Source of the DNA: Stappia sp. WLB 29
Lineage (GTDB): Bacteria > Pseudomonadota > Alphaproteobacteria > Rhizobiales > Stappiaceae
Length of the DNA stretch: 64,000 nt
NCBI RefSeq assembly: GCF_023507705.1
Contig: NZ_JALBGD010000011.1
Location: forward strand, 115,385-179,384
Direction: 5' to 3'
The notes under the pieces were generated by a model. The model did not search any database. It saw only the letters and a list, made by a program, of their open reading frames with translations, and was not told the DNA's origin. Positions 29,694-38,875 of this stretch are shown piece after piece (the stretch's first letter is position 1; every line of letters starts with the position of its first letter). The translations under genes and the position numbers were made by a program.

Positions 29694-30551
29694 TCAGCCG
29701 TGGGCAAATTCCCAATAAAGGTCGCGGGCGCGCTGAGCGACCGGGCCCGGCTGCAGCTCGCGGTCCTCGATCCGCTTGACCGGGACAACCTTGTTGTAGT
29801 TGCCGGTCGAGAAGATCTCGTCGGCATCCAGGAAATCGCCATAGCCGAGCGTGCGCTCGTAGACTTCCGTTCCGGCGTCGCGCAGCAGCTTGATGATGCG
29901 CTGGCGGGTGATGCCGTTGAGGAACGTGCCGTTCCAGGCGGGCGTGTGGACCGCCCCGTCCTTGACCATGAAGACATTCGCGGTGGTCAGCTCCGCCACA
30001 TTGCCGAGCATGTCGAGCACGATAGCGTTGTCGAAGCCGCGCGACTTCGCCTCGACGATGGCCCGTGCGTTGTTCGGATAGAGACAGCCGGCCTTGGCGT
30101 TGACCGGCATGGTCTCCAGAGTCGGACGGCGGAACGGCGACAGGGTCAGCGTTATCGCCGCATCCTTCGGCGCAAGCGCCGCCTCGAACAGGCACAGCGC
30201 GAAGCGGGTGGAGGTGGCATCGCCGGCGATGGTGCCGATGCCGTCGCCTTCCGCCCAGTACATCGGCTTCACGTAGACCGGTGTGTTGGGCGCGAACCGG
30301 GAGAGGCCGTCCTGGGTCAGCTCCATCATCTCGCCGGCCTTCATCACCGGGTTGAGACCGAGGGCCACCGCGGAATCATTCAGACGCTGGCAGTGAAGAT
30401 CGAGATCCGGCGTCACGCCCTCGAAGGCGCGCGCGCCGTCGAACACCGACGAGCCGAGCCATGCCGCATGCGTGCGCGTGCCCATGATCGGGGCATTGCC
30501 CTCGATCCAGTTTCCGTCGATCCAGTTCCAGGTTTGCGACCACTCGCTCAT
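29694..30551 (-). CDS. Branched-chain amino acid aminotransferase-like (class IV PLP)
   Basis: PLP enzyme of fold type IV, 285 aa. The opening WIDGNWIEGNAPIMGTRTHA and SSVFDGARAFEGV are IlvE-like, the PLP Lys lies in MPVNAKAGCLYPNN, and the cofactor phosphate contact is near VAELTTANVFMVKDG. IlvE interconverts Leu/Ile/Val and their keto acids; this clade in Hyphomicrobiales is often annotated as branched-chain aminotransferase, but D-amino acid or 4-amino-4-deoxychorismate activities cannot be excluded. The start ATG 30551 (second of two adjacent ATGs) has GGGAG about 6 nt upstream. Monocistronic. Confidence 0.88.
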   Translation of the reverse strand: MSEWSQTWNWIDGNWIEGNAPIMGTRTHAAWLGSSVFDGARAFEGVTPDLDLHCQRLNDSAVALGLNPVMKAGEMMELTQDGLSRFAPNTPVYVKPMYWAEGDGIGTIAGDATSTRFALCLFEAALAPKDAAITLTLSPFRRPTLETMPVNAKAGCLYPNNARAIVEAKSRGFDNAIVLDMLGNVAELTTANVFMVKDGAVHTPAWNGTFLNGITRQRIIKLLRDAGTEVYERTLGYGDFLDADEIFSTGNYNKVVPVKRIEDRELQPGPVAQRARDLYWEFAHG

Positions 30552-31022
30552 CATCTGCTCCCGATCCGTCTTGGCGCGATTGGTGGGGATCGAACGCCCT
30601 TCGCCGGCGAAGGTCAAGGCCCACCCGCACGCGCGCGGGAAAAGGACCGAATTGTTCCGCTCAGTCGGCAGGGCTGTCCAAATCGATCCCCTTTTTCCCG
30701 CAATCCGGAATGATGTTGCGCGCTCTCCGACGGCGCGGCAGCCCATCTACAGGCCGGCCCTGGACTTCAGGTTCCCCTAAAATTCTTATGCCGTAGCGAC
30801 AGGTTCCAGGAAGGAATGTCGGCGAAACCTGGCCCCAAACCCGTATGTGACCACTCGCCGGGAAGAGCGCATGGCGCGTTCTGAGCCGGCTTCTTGTGCG
30901 CCGCACAAGAAGCCTTGACCTCGGGCCGGGTTGGCTGTTTGCTTGGCAGGTGAACAAAATTGCGGCAACGCCGCCAGAGGGCTCCCGATACCGGGCGCCC
31001 CACCCGCCAAGGCCCCAAGCCC
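30552..31022. other. Gap between divergent aminotransferase and haloacid dehalogenase genes
   Basis: 471 nt holding both promoters and one long perfect inverted repeat (30888-30914). Short frames here lack start signals or typical codon use; I see no further gene. Confidence 0.45.
30888..30914. promoter_or_regulatory. Perfect 12-bp inverted repeat upstream of the haloacid dehalogenase gene
   Basis: GGCTTCTTGTGC (30888-30899), GCC, GCACAAGAAGCC (30903-30914): a perfect dyad with no T tract, followed directly by TTGACC (30915-30920), which could serve as a -35 box. It is 109 nt upstream of the dehalogenase start, so an operator is more likely than a terminator. Confidence 0.55.
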
Positions 31023-31703
31023 ATGTCCCACTCCGCGATCCGTCCCGTCTCCGCCTATGTCTTCGATGCCTATGGCACGCTGTTCGACGTGCACGCCGCA
31101 GTACGCCGCCATGCCGGCGACCTCGGCCCGGAGGCGGTCAGCCTGTCGACCCTGTGGCGTCAGAAGCAGCTGGAATATTCCTGGACGCGGGCCCTGATGG
31201 GCCGCTACCTCGATTTCTGGTCGCTGACAGAGCAGGCGCTCGACACGGCGATGGCGATGACGGGCAAGAGCGACGCGGACCTGCGCCGGCGGCTCCTCGA
31301 CGCCTACTGGAAGCTCGACTGCTACCAGGAAGTGCCGACCGTGCTGAAGCGGCTCAAGGACGACGGCAACCGGCTGGCGATCCTGTCCAACGGCTCGCCG
31401 GCGATGCTGGAGGCTGCCGTGCGCGCCGCCGGGATCGAGGACCTGCTCGACGAGGTGTTCTCGACCGACCTGCTGAAGACCTACAAGACCCGGCAGGACG
31501 TCTACGAACTGGTGACCAACCACTTCCGGATTTATCCCGAGGCGGTCTCGTTCCAGTCGTCCAACCGCTGGGATATCGCAGGCGCCACCGCCTTCGGTTT
31601 CCGCAGCGTGTGGATCAACCGCATCGGCGCTGCCGACGAGTATTCGGACCTGCCGCCGACGGCCGTTCTGGCCGACCTGCAGGGCCTGCTGGCGCTGAGC
31701 TGA
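31023..31703 (+). CDS. (S)-2-haloacid dehalogenase, HAD type II
   Basis: HAD-superfamily hydrolase of 226 aa with the L-2-haloacid dehalogenase layout. The nucleophile Asp is in VFDAYGTLFDVHAAV; motif 2 is LAILSNGSPAML, with the Ser-Asn typical of dehalogenases; Lys is in DLLKTYKTRQDVYELV; the end motif is VSFQSSNRWDIAGATAFGF. Known members convert (S)-2-haloacids to (R)-2-hydroxyacids. The residues RQKQLEYSWTRALMGRY match the halide and substrate region. The start is ATG 31023. A native physiological substrate is uncertain. The only other dehalogenase-like gene in the window is the Asp-nucleophile hydrolase at 13063. Confidence 0.9.
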   Translation: MSHSAIRPVSAYVFDAYGTLFDVHAAVRRHAGDLGPEAVSLSTLWRQKQLEYSWTRALMGRYLDFWSLTEQALDTAMAMTGKSDADLRRRLLDAYWKLDCYQEVPTVLKRLKDDGNRLAILSNGSPAMLEAAVRAAGIEDLLDEVFSTDLLKTYKTRQDVYELVTNHFRIYPEAVSFQSSNRWDIAGATAFGFRSVWINRIGAADEYSDLPPTAVLADLQGLLALS

Positions 31704-31733
31704 GGCGAGCGCGAGCCGCTTTCCAAAAACGAA

Positions 31734-31765
31734 AACGCTCCGGCCCGCCAGGAACCGGAGCGTTT
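31734..31765. terminator. Bidirectional terminator between dehalogenase and DUF4332 genes
   Basis: AACGCTCCGG (31734-31743) pairs with CCGGAGCGTT (31755-31764), preceded by AAAACGAA and followed by TGAATT; it suits the minus-strand gene best. The same AAAACGAAAACG prefix recurs at the terminator at 36785. Confidence 0.75.
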
Positions 31766-31788
31766 GAATTCCGACGGACCGGGATCCG

Positions 31789-32196
31789 TCAGTAGGTCAT
31801 GACCGGCGGCAGTTCCTTCGCCTGCGCAACCCACTTCTCCACCGCCGACTCGCTGGGAAGCTGACGAACGAGCTTCTTCGCCTCGTTCACCTCCTTCATC
31901 TTGGCGTGAAGGTTGGCCGGCACCCGGTGCTTGAGCTCCTTCACCGTGTCGACGCCGGCGGCCTCGAGCAGCTCGGAATATTCCTCGCCGACGCCGCTGA
32001 TGCGCATCAGGTCGGCCATGTTGGCCCACTTGAGGATGCGCTTGTCGTCGATCCCGGTCTCCTCGGCCAGCGCCTTGCGGCCCTTGGGATCCTTCGCCCG
32101 CTCCAAATAGGCCTCGGTAGTCCTGATGCCGACCGCCTGCAGCTTCTCAGCATAGGCGGGGCCGATACCCTCAATCTCGTCAATGGAATAGGACAT
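31789..32196 (-). CDS. DUF4332 helix-hairpin-helix protein
   Basis: Soluble 135-aa protein of two helix-hairpin-helix-like units: IDEIEGIGPAYAEKLQAVGI near the N-terminus and DLMRISGVGEEYSELLEAAG in the middle. This is the DUF4332 pattern, related to DNA-binding HhH domains of ligases and DNA polymerase lambda. Nucleic acid binding is plausible but untested. The C-terminal helix ends WVAQAKELPPVMTY. The start ATG 32196 has an upstream GAGGTGCGAG-type ribosome site. Monocistronic, 59 nt from the DUF2267-like gene on the same strand. Confidence 0.85.
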   Translation of the reverse strand: MSYSIDEIEGIGPAYAEKLQAVGIRTTEAYLERAKDPKGRKALAEETGIDDKRILKWANMADLMRISGVGEEYSELLEAAGVDTVKELKHRVPANLHAKMKEVNEAKKLVRQLPSESAVEKWVAQAKELPPVMTY

Positions 32197-32255
32197 CTCG
32201 CACCTCCAGACTTGCCCGGCACCGACCGCCGGGCTTCAAGATAAGCTTCTGCTCC

Positions 32256-32654
32256 TCACAGGACCTGCCCAAGGCCGGGGATCGACGCGACCAGCCGGTC
32301 GACGACATCGTCGCCGGCGCGTTCGCGGGCAGCCTGCACGAGTTCGCGCGTGACGGCCTGCACCTCGCCCATATCGAGGCCCGCGTTGGTCAGCTCGTTG
32401 AGGGCAGCCATTGCTCCCATTCCCCCGCCGATGCTGCCGCCGAGCTTTCCGGCAAGGCTGTCAAGCAGCCCGCCGCCACCGCCACCCTGCTCCGCCATGA
32501 GCTGGGAGGCGCCGGGCAAGGCCGCCAGGACCTGGGCGACCGCATCCGGCGGGCCGTCGCGGTCGAGGAACTTGAGGATGATGCCGATCGCCTGGCGCGC
32601 GAGATCCTCGCGGATGCCGGCAGCCGCAGCGACGCGGCCGATGAGTTCGTCCAT
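32256..32654 (-). CDS. Small helical protein, DUF2267/DUF2780-like
   Basis: A 132-aa soluble protein opening MDELIGRVAAAAGIREDLAR, followed by IGIILKFLDRDGPPDAVAQV and a Gly-rich linker (EQGGGGGGLLDSLAGKLGGS), then a second helical part ending VASIPGLGQVL. The N-terminal helix pair resembles DUF2267, and the Gly-rich centre resembles DUF2780 proteins; I cannot choose between them. Function unknown in both. No signal peptide or membrane helix. Divergent from the HerA-like gene; the DUF4332 gene follows on the same strand. Confidence 0.65.
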   Translation of the reverse strand: MDELIGRVAAAAGIREDLARQAIGIILKFLDRDGPPDAVAQVLAALPGASQLMAEQGGGGGGLLDSLAGKLGGSIGGGMGAMAALNELTNAGLDMGEVQAVTRELVQAARERAGDDVVDRLVASIPGLGQVL

Positions 32655-32801
32655 GTGCCCCCCGAGGAATCATCTGGCGTTTGACTGATAATCTGGCACG
32701 AGAGCGCGCATCGCGACAACCGCTATACACAGCGCGATCTGCGGGTTACATGGTTTTTCGGCGCGCCGGAGGGACCGGCGACGGCAGCGGAGGCGCACGA
32801 A

Positions 32802-34358
32802 GTGCAGGACGCAGACAAGATCTTCATCGGTGCTTCGGACAAACCGGAGTATCTGACGCTGAAGCTTGCCAACCGGCATGGCCTGATCACCGGCGCCACC
32901 GGCACCGGCAAGACCGTGTCGCTGCAGATCCTCGCGGAAGGCTTTTCCAGCGCCGGCGTCCCGGTTTTCTGCGCCGATGTGAAGGGCGACCTGTCCGGCA
33001 TCGCCGCCAGCGGCGAGAAGAAGGACTTCCTTGAAAAGCGCGCTGCACAGATCGGCTTCACGGACGACTACATCTACGAGGACTTCCCGACGATCTTCTG
33101 GGACCTGTTCGGCGAGCAGGGTCACCCGATCCGCGCCACGGTCTCCGAAATGGGGCCGCTGCTGCTGTCCCGTCTGATGGACCTCAATCCGACGCAGGAA
33201 GGCGTCCTCAACGTCGCCTTCGAACTGGCCGACGACGAGGGCCTGCTCCTGCTCGATCTGAAGGACCTCCAGGCGTTGCTGGCGCATGTCTCAGAGCGCG
33301 CGCAGGAGCTCTCCCGCGTTTACGGCAATGTCTCGAAGGCCTCGGTCGGCGCGATCCAGCGCCAGCTTCTGGTGCTCGAACGCCAGGGTGGCGATGCCTT
33401 CTTTGGCGAACCCGCGCTCGACATCCGCGACATGATGCGCACCACGCGCGACGGGCGCGGCGTCATCTCGGTGCTGGCCGCCGACAAGCTGATGGGCGCG
33501 CCGCGCCTCTATGCGACCTTTCTGCTGTGGCTGCTGTCCGAGCTGTTCGAGGAACTGCCCGAAGTGGGCGACCCGGAAAAGCCGCGACTGGTCTTCTTCT
33601 TCGACGAAGCGCATCTGCTGTTTTCCGAGGCGCCCAAGGCGCTGCTGGAAAAAGTCGAGCAGGTGGTCCGGCTGATCCGCTCCAAGGGTGTCGGCGTCTA
33701 CTTCGTGACGCAGAACCCGCTCGACGTGCCCGAGACCGTGCTGGCGCAGCTCGGCAACCGGGTGCAGCATGCGCTGCGCGCCTATACCCCGCGCGAGCAG
33801 AAGGCCGTTCGCGCAGCGGCGGAAACCTTCCGCCCCAACCCGGACCTCGACACCGAGCGCACCATTATGGAGCTGGGTGTCGGCGAAGCGCTGGTTTCGG
33901 TGCTGGAGGGCAAGGGCATTCCCTCCGTCGTCCAGCGGACCCTCGTCCGCCCGCCCTCCTCCCGCCTTGGCCCGATCACAGAGGCCGAGCGCCGCGAGAT
34001 CATCGCCATGAGTCCGGTCGGTCATCTCTACGACGAGACCGTCGATCGCGACTCCGCCTTCGAGGTACTCAAGCGCCGGGCGCAAGAGGCGGCGCGGATG
34101 GAGGAACGCCAGCAGGCGCGCGAGGAACAGGAGATCGAGCGACGCGGCGCGCCCCGACGCACCCGCTCCGGCTTCGAGATCCCCGACTTCGGCACCTCGC
34201 CTGCCCCGGCACCCAGCCGCAGCCGGACCCGGTCCAGCCGCTCGCGCACCGACAGCGTGGCGGACGCCGCCGTGAAATCGGTGGTGCGTTCGCTCGGCTC
34301 GGCGCTCGGCCGCGCGCTGGCGCGCGGCGTCCTGGGGTCGATCAAACGGGGCTTCTAG
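32802..34358 (+). CDS. HerA-like ATPase (DUF853 family)
   Basis: FtsK/HerA-superfamily P-loop ATPase, 518 aa. Walker [13 protein letters not shown] is at about residues 32-43 and Walker [14 protein letters not shown] at about 262-274; the arginine-finger region [14 protein letters not shown] follows. The family is DUF853, also listed as helicase HerA-like C-terminal, and includes DNA pumps in repair and defence. No NurA nuclease or defence partner is adjacent, so a housekeeping role is likely. The C-terminal 80 residues are rich in Arg and Ser and end in [19 protein letters not shown], as in many rhizobial members. The start is GTG 32802 with GGAGG 10 nt upstream. Confidence 0.9.
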   Translation: MQDADKIFIGASDKPEYLTLKLANRHGLITGATGTGKTVSLQILAEGFSSAGVPVFCADVKGDLSGIAASGEKKDFLEKRAAQIGFTDDYIYEDFPTIFWDLFGEQGHPIRATVSEMGPLLLSRLMDLNPTQEGVLNVAFELADDEGLLLLDLKDLQALLAHVSERAQELSRVYGNVSKASVGAIQRQLLVLERQGGDAFFGEPALDIRDMMRTTRDGRGVISVLAADKLMGAPRLYATFLLWLLSELFEELPEVGDPEKPRLVFFFDEAHLLFSEAPKALLEKVEQVVRLIRSKGVGVYFVTQNPLDVPETVLAQLGNRVQHALRAYTPREQKAVRAAAETFRPNPDLDTERTIMELGVGEALVSVLEGKGIPSVVQRTLVRPPSSRLGPITEAERREIIAMSPVGHLYDETVDRDSAFEVLKRRAQEAARMEERQQAREEQEIERRGAPRRTRSGFEIPDFGTSPAPAPSRSRTRSSRSRTDSVADAAVKSVVRSLGSALGRALARGVLGSIKRGF

Positions 34359-34765
34359 GCCTTCTCCAAGCGCTTCGCGCTGAACTCCCCAGAGATCGTT
34401 TTTCGGCTTTGCGGCGGCGGCTCCCTCTTCGCCGCGACAGCAGTTGCCCGCCCCTTTTTGGAGCCGCACCGAGAAGTCAGCGGCAAAGCGGGCACGACCG
34501 GGCGCCCCAACATCGGCGAGACGACGCAACAGCCTGCCTTCCGCGAACGACACTTGTCGGCACCATCTCGATCACTGTGTACGGCGGCCTGCCCACAAGC
34601 AGCCGCCCGGCCCCAGGGCGCGGTGCGTTCCCCGATACGGGGCCGTGCCGCGCCTTGCCTTGACCGAGGATCTGTGTCCATGCTGGGCTCCCTCACCAGC
34701 GCGCCGGCCGCAGTCCTTGCCATGGTCTGTCGGCCCGCGGGCATCCTTCACAGCGGAGCCCCACC
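34359..34765. other. Gap between HerA-like ATPase and M20 peptidase genes
   Basis: 407 nt. Overlapping plus-strand frames cross it, but their codon use is unlike neighbouring genes and none has a ribosome site. Only expected promoter content; nothing recognisable. Confidence 0.4.
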
Positions 34766-36157
34766 ATGTCCGATCTCGACCGGGTCCTGTCTCGAATCGA
34801 CTCCGATTTCGACAACTCGCTCGCCCGCCTCTTCGACCTCGTCCGCATCAAGAGCATTTCCACCGACCCGGCCTTCAAGAGCGACTGCCGGCAGGCTGCC
34901 GACTGGCTGGCAAGCGAACTGACGGCCCTCGGCATCCCGGCAAGCGTGCGCGATACGAACGGGCACCCGATGGTGGTCGGCCACCGCAAGGAAGACGGCA
35001 AGGCGGGGCCGCACGTTCTGTTCTACGGCCATTACGACGTCCAGCCGATCGACCCGCTCGATCTGTGGGAGCGCGATCCGTTCGACCCGGCCGTCGTGAC
35101 CCGCCCGGACGGCTCAAAGATGATCGTCGCCCGCGGCTCCGCGGACGACAAGGGCCAGTTGATGACCTTCGTCGAGGCCGCCCGCGCCTGGATCGCCGAG
35201 ACCGGTGGGCTTCCGGTTTCCGTCTCCGTGCTGCTGGAGGGCGAGGAGGAGTCCGGCTCGCCGTCGCTCCATCCGTTCCTGACCGCCAACAAGGACGAGC
35301 TCTCCTGCGATCTCGCGCTGGTGTGCGACACCGGCATGTGGGATCGCCAGACCCCCGGCATCACCACCATGCTGCGCGGCCTCGTGGGGGAAGAGATCAC
35401 GATCACCGCCGCCGACAAGGACCTGCATTCGGGCATGTATGGCGGCGCTGCGCGCAACCCGCTGCATGTGCTCGCCGACATCCTCGCAGGACTGCACGAC
35501 GAGACCGGCAAGGTCACCCTGCCCGGCTTCTATGACGGCGTCATCGAGATGCCGGAGGACGTGCGCGCGTTGTGGGACAAGCTCGGCTTCGACCATGAAG
35601 CCTTCCTCGGCGGGGTCGATTTGAAGTATCCGGCCGGCGAGAAGGACCGCACCGCGCTGGAGCAGATCTGGACGCGCCCGACCTGCGAGATCAACGGCGT
35701 GTGGGGCGGCTACAACGGTGCCGGCTTCAAGACCGTGATTGCTTCGCAGGCTCATGCCAAGATCTCGTTCCGCCTCGTCGGTGACCAGGATCCGGACAAG
35801 GTGCGCGCCACCTTCCGCGCCTATGTGGAGGCGAAGCTCCCGGCCGACTGCACCGTCACGTTCCACAAGCACGGCGGCAGCCCGGCCCTGCGCCTGCCCT
35901 TCGACAGTCCGGCGCTCGCCAAGGGCCGCAAGGCGCTGTCCGACGAGTGGGGCCGCGAGGCCGCGCTGATCGGCTGCGGCGGGTCCATTCCCATCGTCGG
36001 CGACTTCAAGACCATGCTCGGCATGGATTCTCTATTGATCGGCTTCGGCCTCGACGACGACCGGGTGCACTCACCCAACGAAAAATACGAAATGACCAGC
36101 TATCACAAGGGCATCCGCTCCTGGGCCCGTGTGCTCGACGAACTGGCGAAGGGCTGA
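34766..36157 (+). CDS. M20 family metallodipeptidase
   Basis: Di-zinc peptidase of 463 aa, CNDP/DapE-like. Metal and catalytic residues: His in LFYGHYDVQPID, Asp in GSADDKGQLMTFV, the Glu pair in LLEGEEESGSPSL, Asp in ALVCDTGMWD, and the C-terminal His in YEMTSYHKGIRSW. The lid-domain dimer interface is around 185-310 (DLHSGMYGGAARNPLHVLAD). It removes or splits dipeptides in the cytoplasm. The start is ATG 34766. The LOG gene begins 8 nt after the stop, so the two are probably co-transcribed, which is seen in several rhizobia. Confidence 0.92.
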   Translation: MSDLDRVLSRIDSDFDNSLARLFDLVRIKSISTDPAFKSDCRQAADWLASELTALGIPASVRDTNGHPMVVGHRKEDGKAGPHVLFYGHYDVQPIDPLDLWERDPFDPAVVTRPDGSKMIVARGSADDKGQLMTFVEAARAWIAETGGLPVSVSVLLEGEEESGSPSLHPFLTANKDELSCDLALVCDTGMWDRQTPGITTMLRGLVGEEITITAADKDLHSGMYGGAARNPLHVLADILAGLHDETGKVTLPGFYDGVIEMPEDVRALWDKLGFDHEAFLGGVDLKYPAGEKDRTALEQIWTRPTCEINGVWGGYNGAGFKTVIASQAHAKISFRLVGDQDPDKVRATFRAYVEAKLPADCTVTFHKHGGSPALRLPFDSPALAKGRKALSDEWGREAALIGCGGSIPIVGDFKTMLGMDSLLIGFGLDDDRVHSPNEKYEMTSYHKGIRSWARVLDELAKG

Positions 36158-36165
36158 TTGCGACG

Positions 36166-36747
36166 ATGAAGTCTATCTGCGTTTTCTGCGGCTCCAGCAT
36201 GGGAGCCAAACCGGCCTATCGCGAGGCCGCCATCGCCACCGGTGAAGCCATTGCCCGCTCCGGCCGGCGGCTCGTCTATGGCGGGGCGAAGGTCGGGCTG
36301 ATGGGTGCGGTCGCCGACGGCGCCTTGGCGGCCGGCGGCGAGGTCGTCGGCGTGCTGCCGCTCTCACTGCAGGAGAAGGAGCTCGCCCATGCCGGCCTCA
36401 CCGAGTTGCATATCGTCGCCTCCATGCACGAGCGCAAGGCGATGATGGCCGACTTCTCCGACGGGTTCGTCGCGCTTCCGGGCGGCGCCGGCACGCTGGA
36501 GGAGCTGTTCGAGATCTGGACCTGGGGACAGCTCGGCTATCACCGCAAGCCTTGCGGCCTTCTCAATGTCGACGGGTTCTACGACGGCTTGCTGACTTTC
36601 CTGGATCTGCAGCGCGACGAGGAATTCGTGAAGCCGGTGATGCGCGACATGGTTCTGGTAGCAAGCGAACCGGCAGAGCTGATCGCCAGGTTCGAGCGCT
36701 ACGAGCCGCCGGCGACGCCGAAGTGGATCAAGCGCGACGAGACCTGA
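36166..36747 (+). CDS. LOG family (TIGR00730) nucleotide 5'-monophosphate hydrolase
   Basis: Rossmann-fold enzyme of 193 aa. Signature motifs GSSMGAKPAY (phosphate loop), VYGGAKVGLMGAVADGAL and ALPGGAGTLEELFEIWTWGQ (PGGxGTxxE) are intact. LOG proteins cleave the ribose-base bond of cytokinin nucleotides and, in bacteria, of purine or pyrimidine 5'-monophosphates. The start ATG 36166 (MKSICVFCGSS) is 8 nt after the M20 peptidase stop. Cytoplasmic. Ended by a strong terminator at 36785. Confidence 0.92.
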   Translation: MKSICVFCGSSMGAKPAYREAAIATGEAIARSGRRLVYGGAKVGLMGAVADGALAAGGEVVGVLPLSLQEKELAHAGLTELHIVASMHERKAMMADFSDGFVALPGGAGTLEELFEIWTWGQLGYHRKPCGLLNVDGFYDGLLTFLDLQRDEEFVKPVMRDMVLVASEPAELIARFERYEPPATPKWIKRDET

Positions 36748-36784
36748 CGCCTCGCTTGCTGCGCTCACGGCACCACCGGGGCGT

Positions 36785-36835
36785 AAAACGAAAACGGCCA
36801 CCCGGACAAATCGCCCGGGTGGCCGTTTTCGTTTT
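36785..36835. terminator. Bidirectional terminator, 21-bp perfect stem
   Basis: The 21-nt arm at 36785-36805 (starting AAAACGAAAACGGCC) pairs perfectly with 36815-36835 (ending GGCCGTTTTCGTTTT), with a 9-nt loop. It can end both the LOG gene and the convergent LuxR-type gene. Confidence 0.93.
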
Positions 36836-36873
36836 CCCGACCGGCTATAAGCCGGCGTGCCGCCCGTTGCCGG

Positions 36874-37575
36874 TCAGAGCCGGATCTGGCCGTAGCGTAG
36901 CGCTTCGACCACGGTATGCGTCTTGTTGGACGCGTTGAGCTTGGCGCTGGCATTTTGCAGATGCGCATGCACCGTCCGCTGCGAGATGTCGAGCAGACCG
37001 GCGATATCGCTCGCGGTCTTGCCGAGCGCGGTGAGTTCCAGCACCCGCCGCTCGCGAGCCGAGAGATCGCCGGGGCGCTGCGTCGACAGGACGCCGAGAT
37101 CGATCAGCCGGCGGAAGGCGGTGTTGCAGATCAGTTCGAGATTGGACAGCTCCACCGAGCCTGCTTCGAGATGGGCGCCGCCGCCCATCACCACCGCCTG
37201 GAAGGGGTGTGTCTCGGTCACCGGCACCACCACCACGCGGGTCTCGCCGCCGAGCGATGCGAAGAGCTCGGAATGCTCCATGTCGCCCACCGTCACGTCC
37301 CAGACGAATGCCCGGTTGCGCATCAGGCCCAGCATCAGCGCGCCGTCCTCGGTATCGAGGTCGCTGCGCTCGATGCCGCCGGCCCGTTCGTCCGCCCAGC
37401 GGAAGCGATGGACCAGGCCGTCGATCGGCCGGTTGGGCATCGGCAGCCCGGTTACCAGGATATGTGTCGCGCCCAGCCTGCGCAGCTGAGCCTCGACGAT
37501 GTCGAGAACATGCTTGCCCGTCTGTGCTTCGGCAATCGCCGCCGCCTTGGACTGCGTCTCCATCGGGTCGGCCAT
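36874..37575 (-). CDS. LuxR family transcriptional regulator
   Basis: A 233-aa regulator with a C-terminal LuxR/GerE helix-turn-helix: LSARERRVLELTALGKTASD, IAGLLDISQRTVHAHLQNAS and AKLNASNKTHTVVEALRYGQ. The N-terminal 160 residues resemble an autoinducer-binding domain in length and position (VDIVEAQ, IDGLVHRFRWADERAGG), but the conserved Trp/Tyr/Asp lactone contacts are not clear and no LuxI synthase is nearby, so it may be an orphan (solo) regulator of the VjbR kind. The start ATG 37575 has AGGGAAG upstream; ATG 37635 is an alternative. The long upstream gap suggests complex control. Confidence 0.85.
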   Translation of the reverse strand: MADPMETQSKAAAIAEAQTGKHVLDIVEAQLRRLGATHILVTGLPMPNRPIDGLVHRFRWADERAGGIERSDLDTEDGALMLGLMRNRAFVWDVTVGDMEHSELFASLGGETRVVVVPVTETHPFQAVVMGGGAHLEAGSVELSNLELICNTAFRRLIDLGVLSTQRPGDLSARERRVLELTALGKTASDIAGLLDISQRTVHAHLQNASAKLNASNKTHTVVEALRYGQIRL

Positions 37576-38200
37576 CTCTTCCCTGCCTTTCGTCCTGAGA
37601 GCCTCGCCTGCTCGCGGCTTGGCATCTTCACCCATGCATACACTCGCAAATTGCGCCAGTTTGAGGGCCAGCACCCGCCGCAAGGGCATTTTCCACTCGG
37701 CAAGCCCGTCAAACTTACAAGAACACCACCGTCCCTCAGGCGTCTCTTCCTTGTCAGAATTTTCCCCGCCTCGGCGGGGCCCCGACTTGAAATCGAACGA
37801 AAACCACGTGAAGCAGACACCCCCTCCCCTCCCCGAGGGGACGTCCGACAGCGGTCTTCCGAATCCTGACGGGGTAGCTGCCCCCGAGAATTCCAATCAG
37901 ACCATGGAACGCCGGAGCTCTGCAACCCTCTGTTACCAATAGTTTTTACTGCAACGAAAGAAAAGAGGCAGAGGCCGTTCGCGATTCATTGCCTTCTCCA
38001 CCTTTTTCAGTCGCCGGACGACCCGCAAGCGTGAAACCGGGCGAGATCGTCGCATAAAGTACTGTCAGTTTCGCGAGGGGCAATCTCGTCAGGGTGGCCA
38101 CCCGCTCCGAAACGGCCAAGACACCGCCTCGCAGGGGTTCCTTGCCAGGCTCATGAGTGCTATCTGCCGGCCGGGCACAGTCGAGGAGATCCGATTCACG
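37576..38200. other. Gap between divergent LuxR-type and lipoprotein genes
   Basis: 625 nt. It contains a GC stem-like stretch (CCCCTCCCCGAGGGG-type, about 37828-37842) and lower-GC sequence near 37935-38060 that should hold promoters. No supported gene. Confidence 0.4.
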
Positions 38201-38782
38201 ATGAGACTTTCACGTTCCGCCCTCTTGCTTCTCCTGCCTCTGCTCGCCGCCTGCTCGCCGACGCTCGATGGCGATACCGTCGGTTCGATCCGCACGCCCG
38301 GCCCGCAGGTCCAGATCACCGAAGCCGGCGCCGGCGGCATCACCGCCGAGACGCCCTACTCGGAGAAGGCAATTGCCGCGGCCCTGCCCGGCTTCACCAC
38401 CGAGGGTTTCCAGGCTGCCACCGAAGACAAGACCGAGTGGGCGATCGGCGCCTACAACGCCGAGGGCTTCCAAGTCCTGCACTTCTACAAGGGCAGCAAC
38501 GGCAAGCTGCGCGAGATGCACGGCGTAACCCACCATCTGCAGGGCCCCAACGGCGAGCGTATCGGCATGACCTTCGCCGATATCGGCACCTCGCGCGGCG
38601 ACTGCCGCGTCGGCCGCAACCTGTGGCGCGGCATGGCGATCTGCAAGGCACGCGGCACCAGCAACGTCACGCTCGTCTATGCGATCCCGCAATATCCCGG
38701 CCCCTTCGACCAGCTGGCACCAAGCGACCAACTGCGTGAGGCCGTTCTGCAGCGGATCATCTGGACCCCCGGACGCGCCTGA
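38201..38782 (+). CDS. Lipoprotein, DUF1131/YfeY-like
   Basis: Predicted outer- or inner-membrane lipoprotein of 193 aa; the signal peptide MRLSRSALLLLLPLLAAC ends in the lipobox with Cys18. The mature part contains YSEKAIAAALPGFTTEGFQA, VLHFYKGSNGKLREMHGVTH and IGMTFADIGTSRGDCRVGRN, followed by a second Cys (MAICKARG) that can pair with it. This resembles DUF1131, the RpoE-regulated lipoprotein family typified by YfeY; the match is from memory and moderate. The start is ATG 38201. The Tat-exported repeat gene follows 93 nt later on the same strand. Confidence 0.72.
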   Translation: MRLSRSALLLLLPLLAACSPTLDGDTVGSIRTPGPQVQITEAGAGGITAETPYSEKAIAAALPGFTTEGFQAATEDKTEWAIGAYNAEGFQVLHFYKGSNGKLREMHGVTHHLQGPNGERIGMTFADIGTSRGDCRVGRNLWRGMAICKARGTSNVTLVYAIPQYPGPFDQLAPSDQLREAVLQRIIWTPGRA

Positions 38783-38875
38783 CCTTTTCCTTCCCGCCAG
38801 GGCCATCAATGCTCGTCCCGTTTCGGGACGGGCAATCAGGCACGCCGTTTGCGTTGCAGGTCTTGGGGAGAGTGG

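Noticed and set aside
32802..34358. HerA-like ATPase as part of a defence island
   Set aside because: No NurA, SIR2, nuclease or other defence gene beside it; neighbours are housekeeping genes and DUF853 is widespread.
34458..34922. Plus-strand frame upstream of the M20 peptidase
   Set aside because: Overlaps the peptidase gene in another frame, low-complexity composition, no ribosome site.
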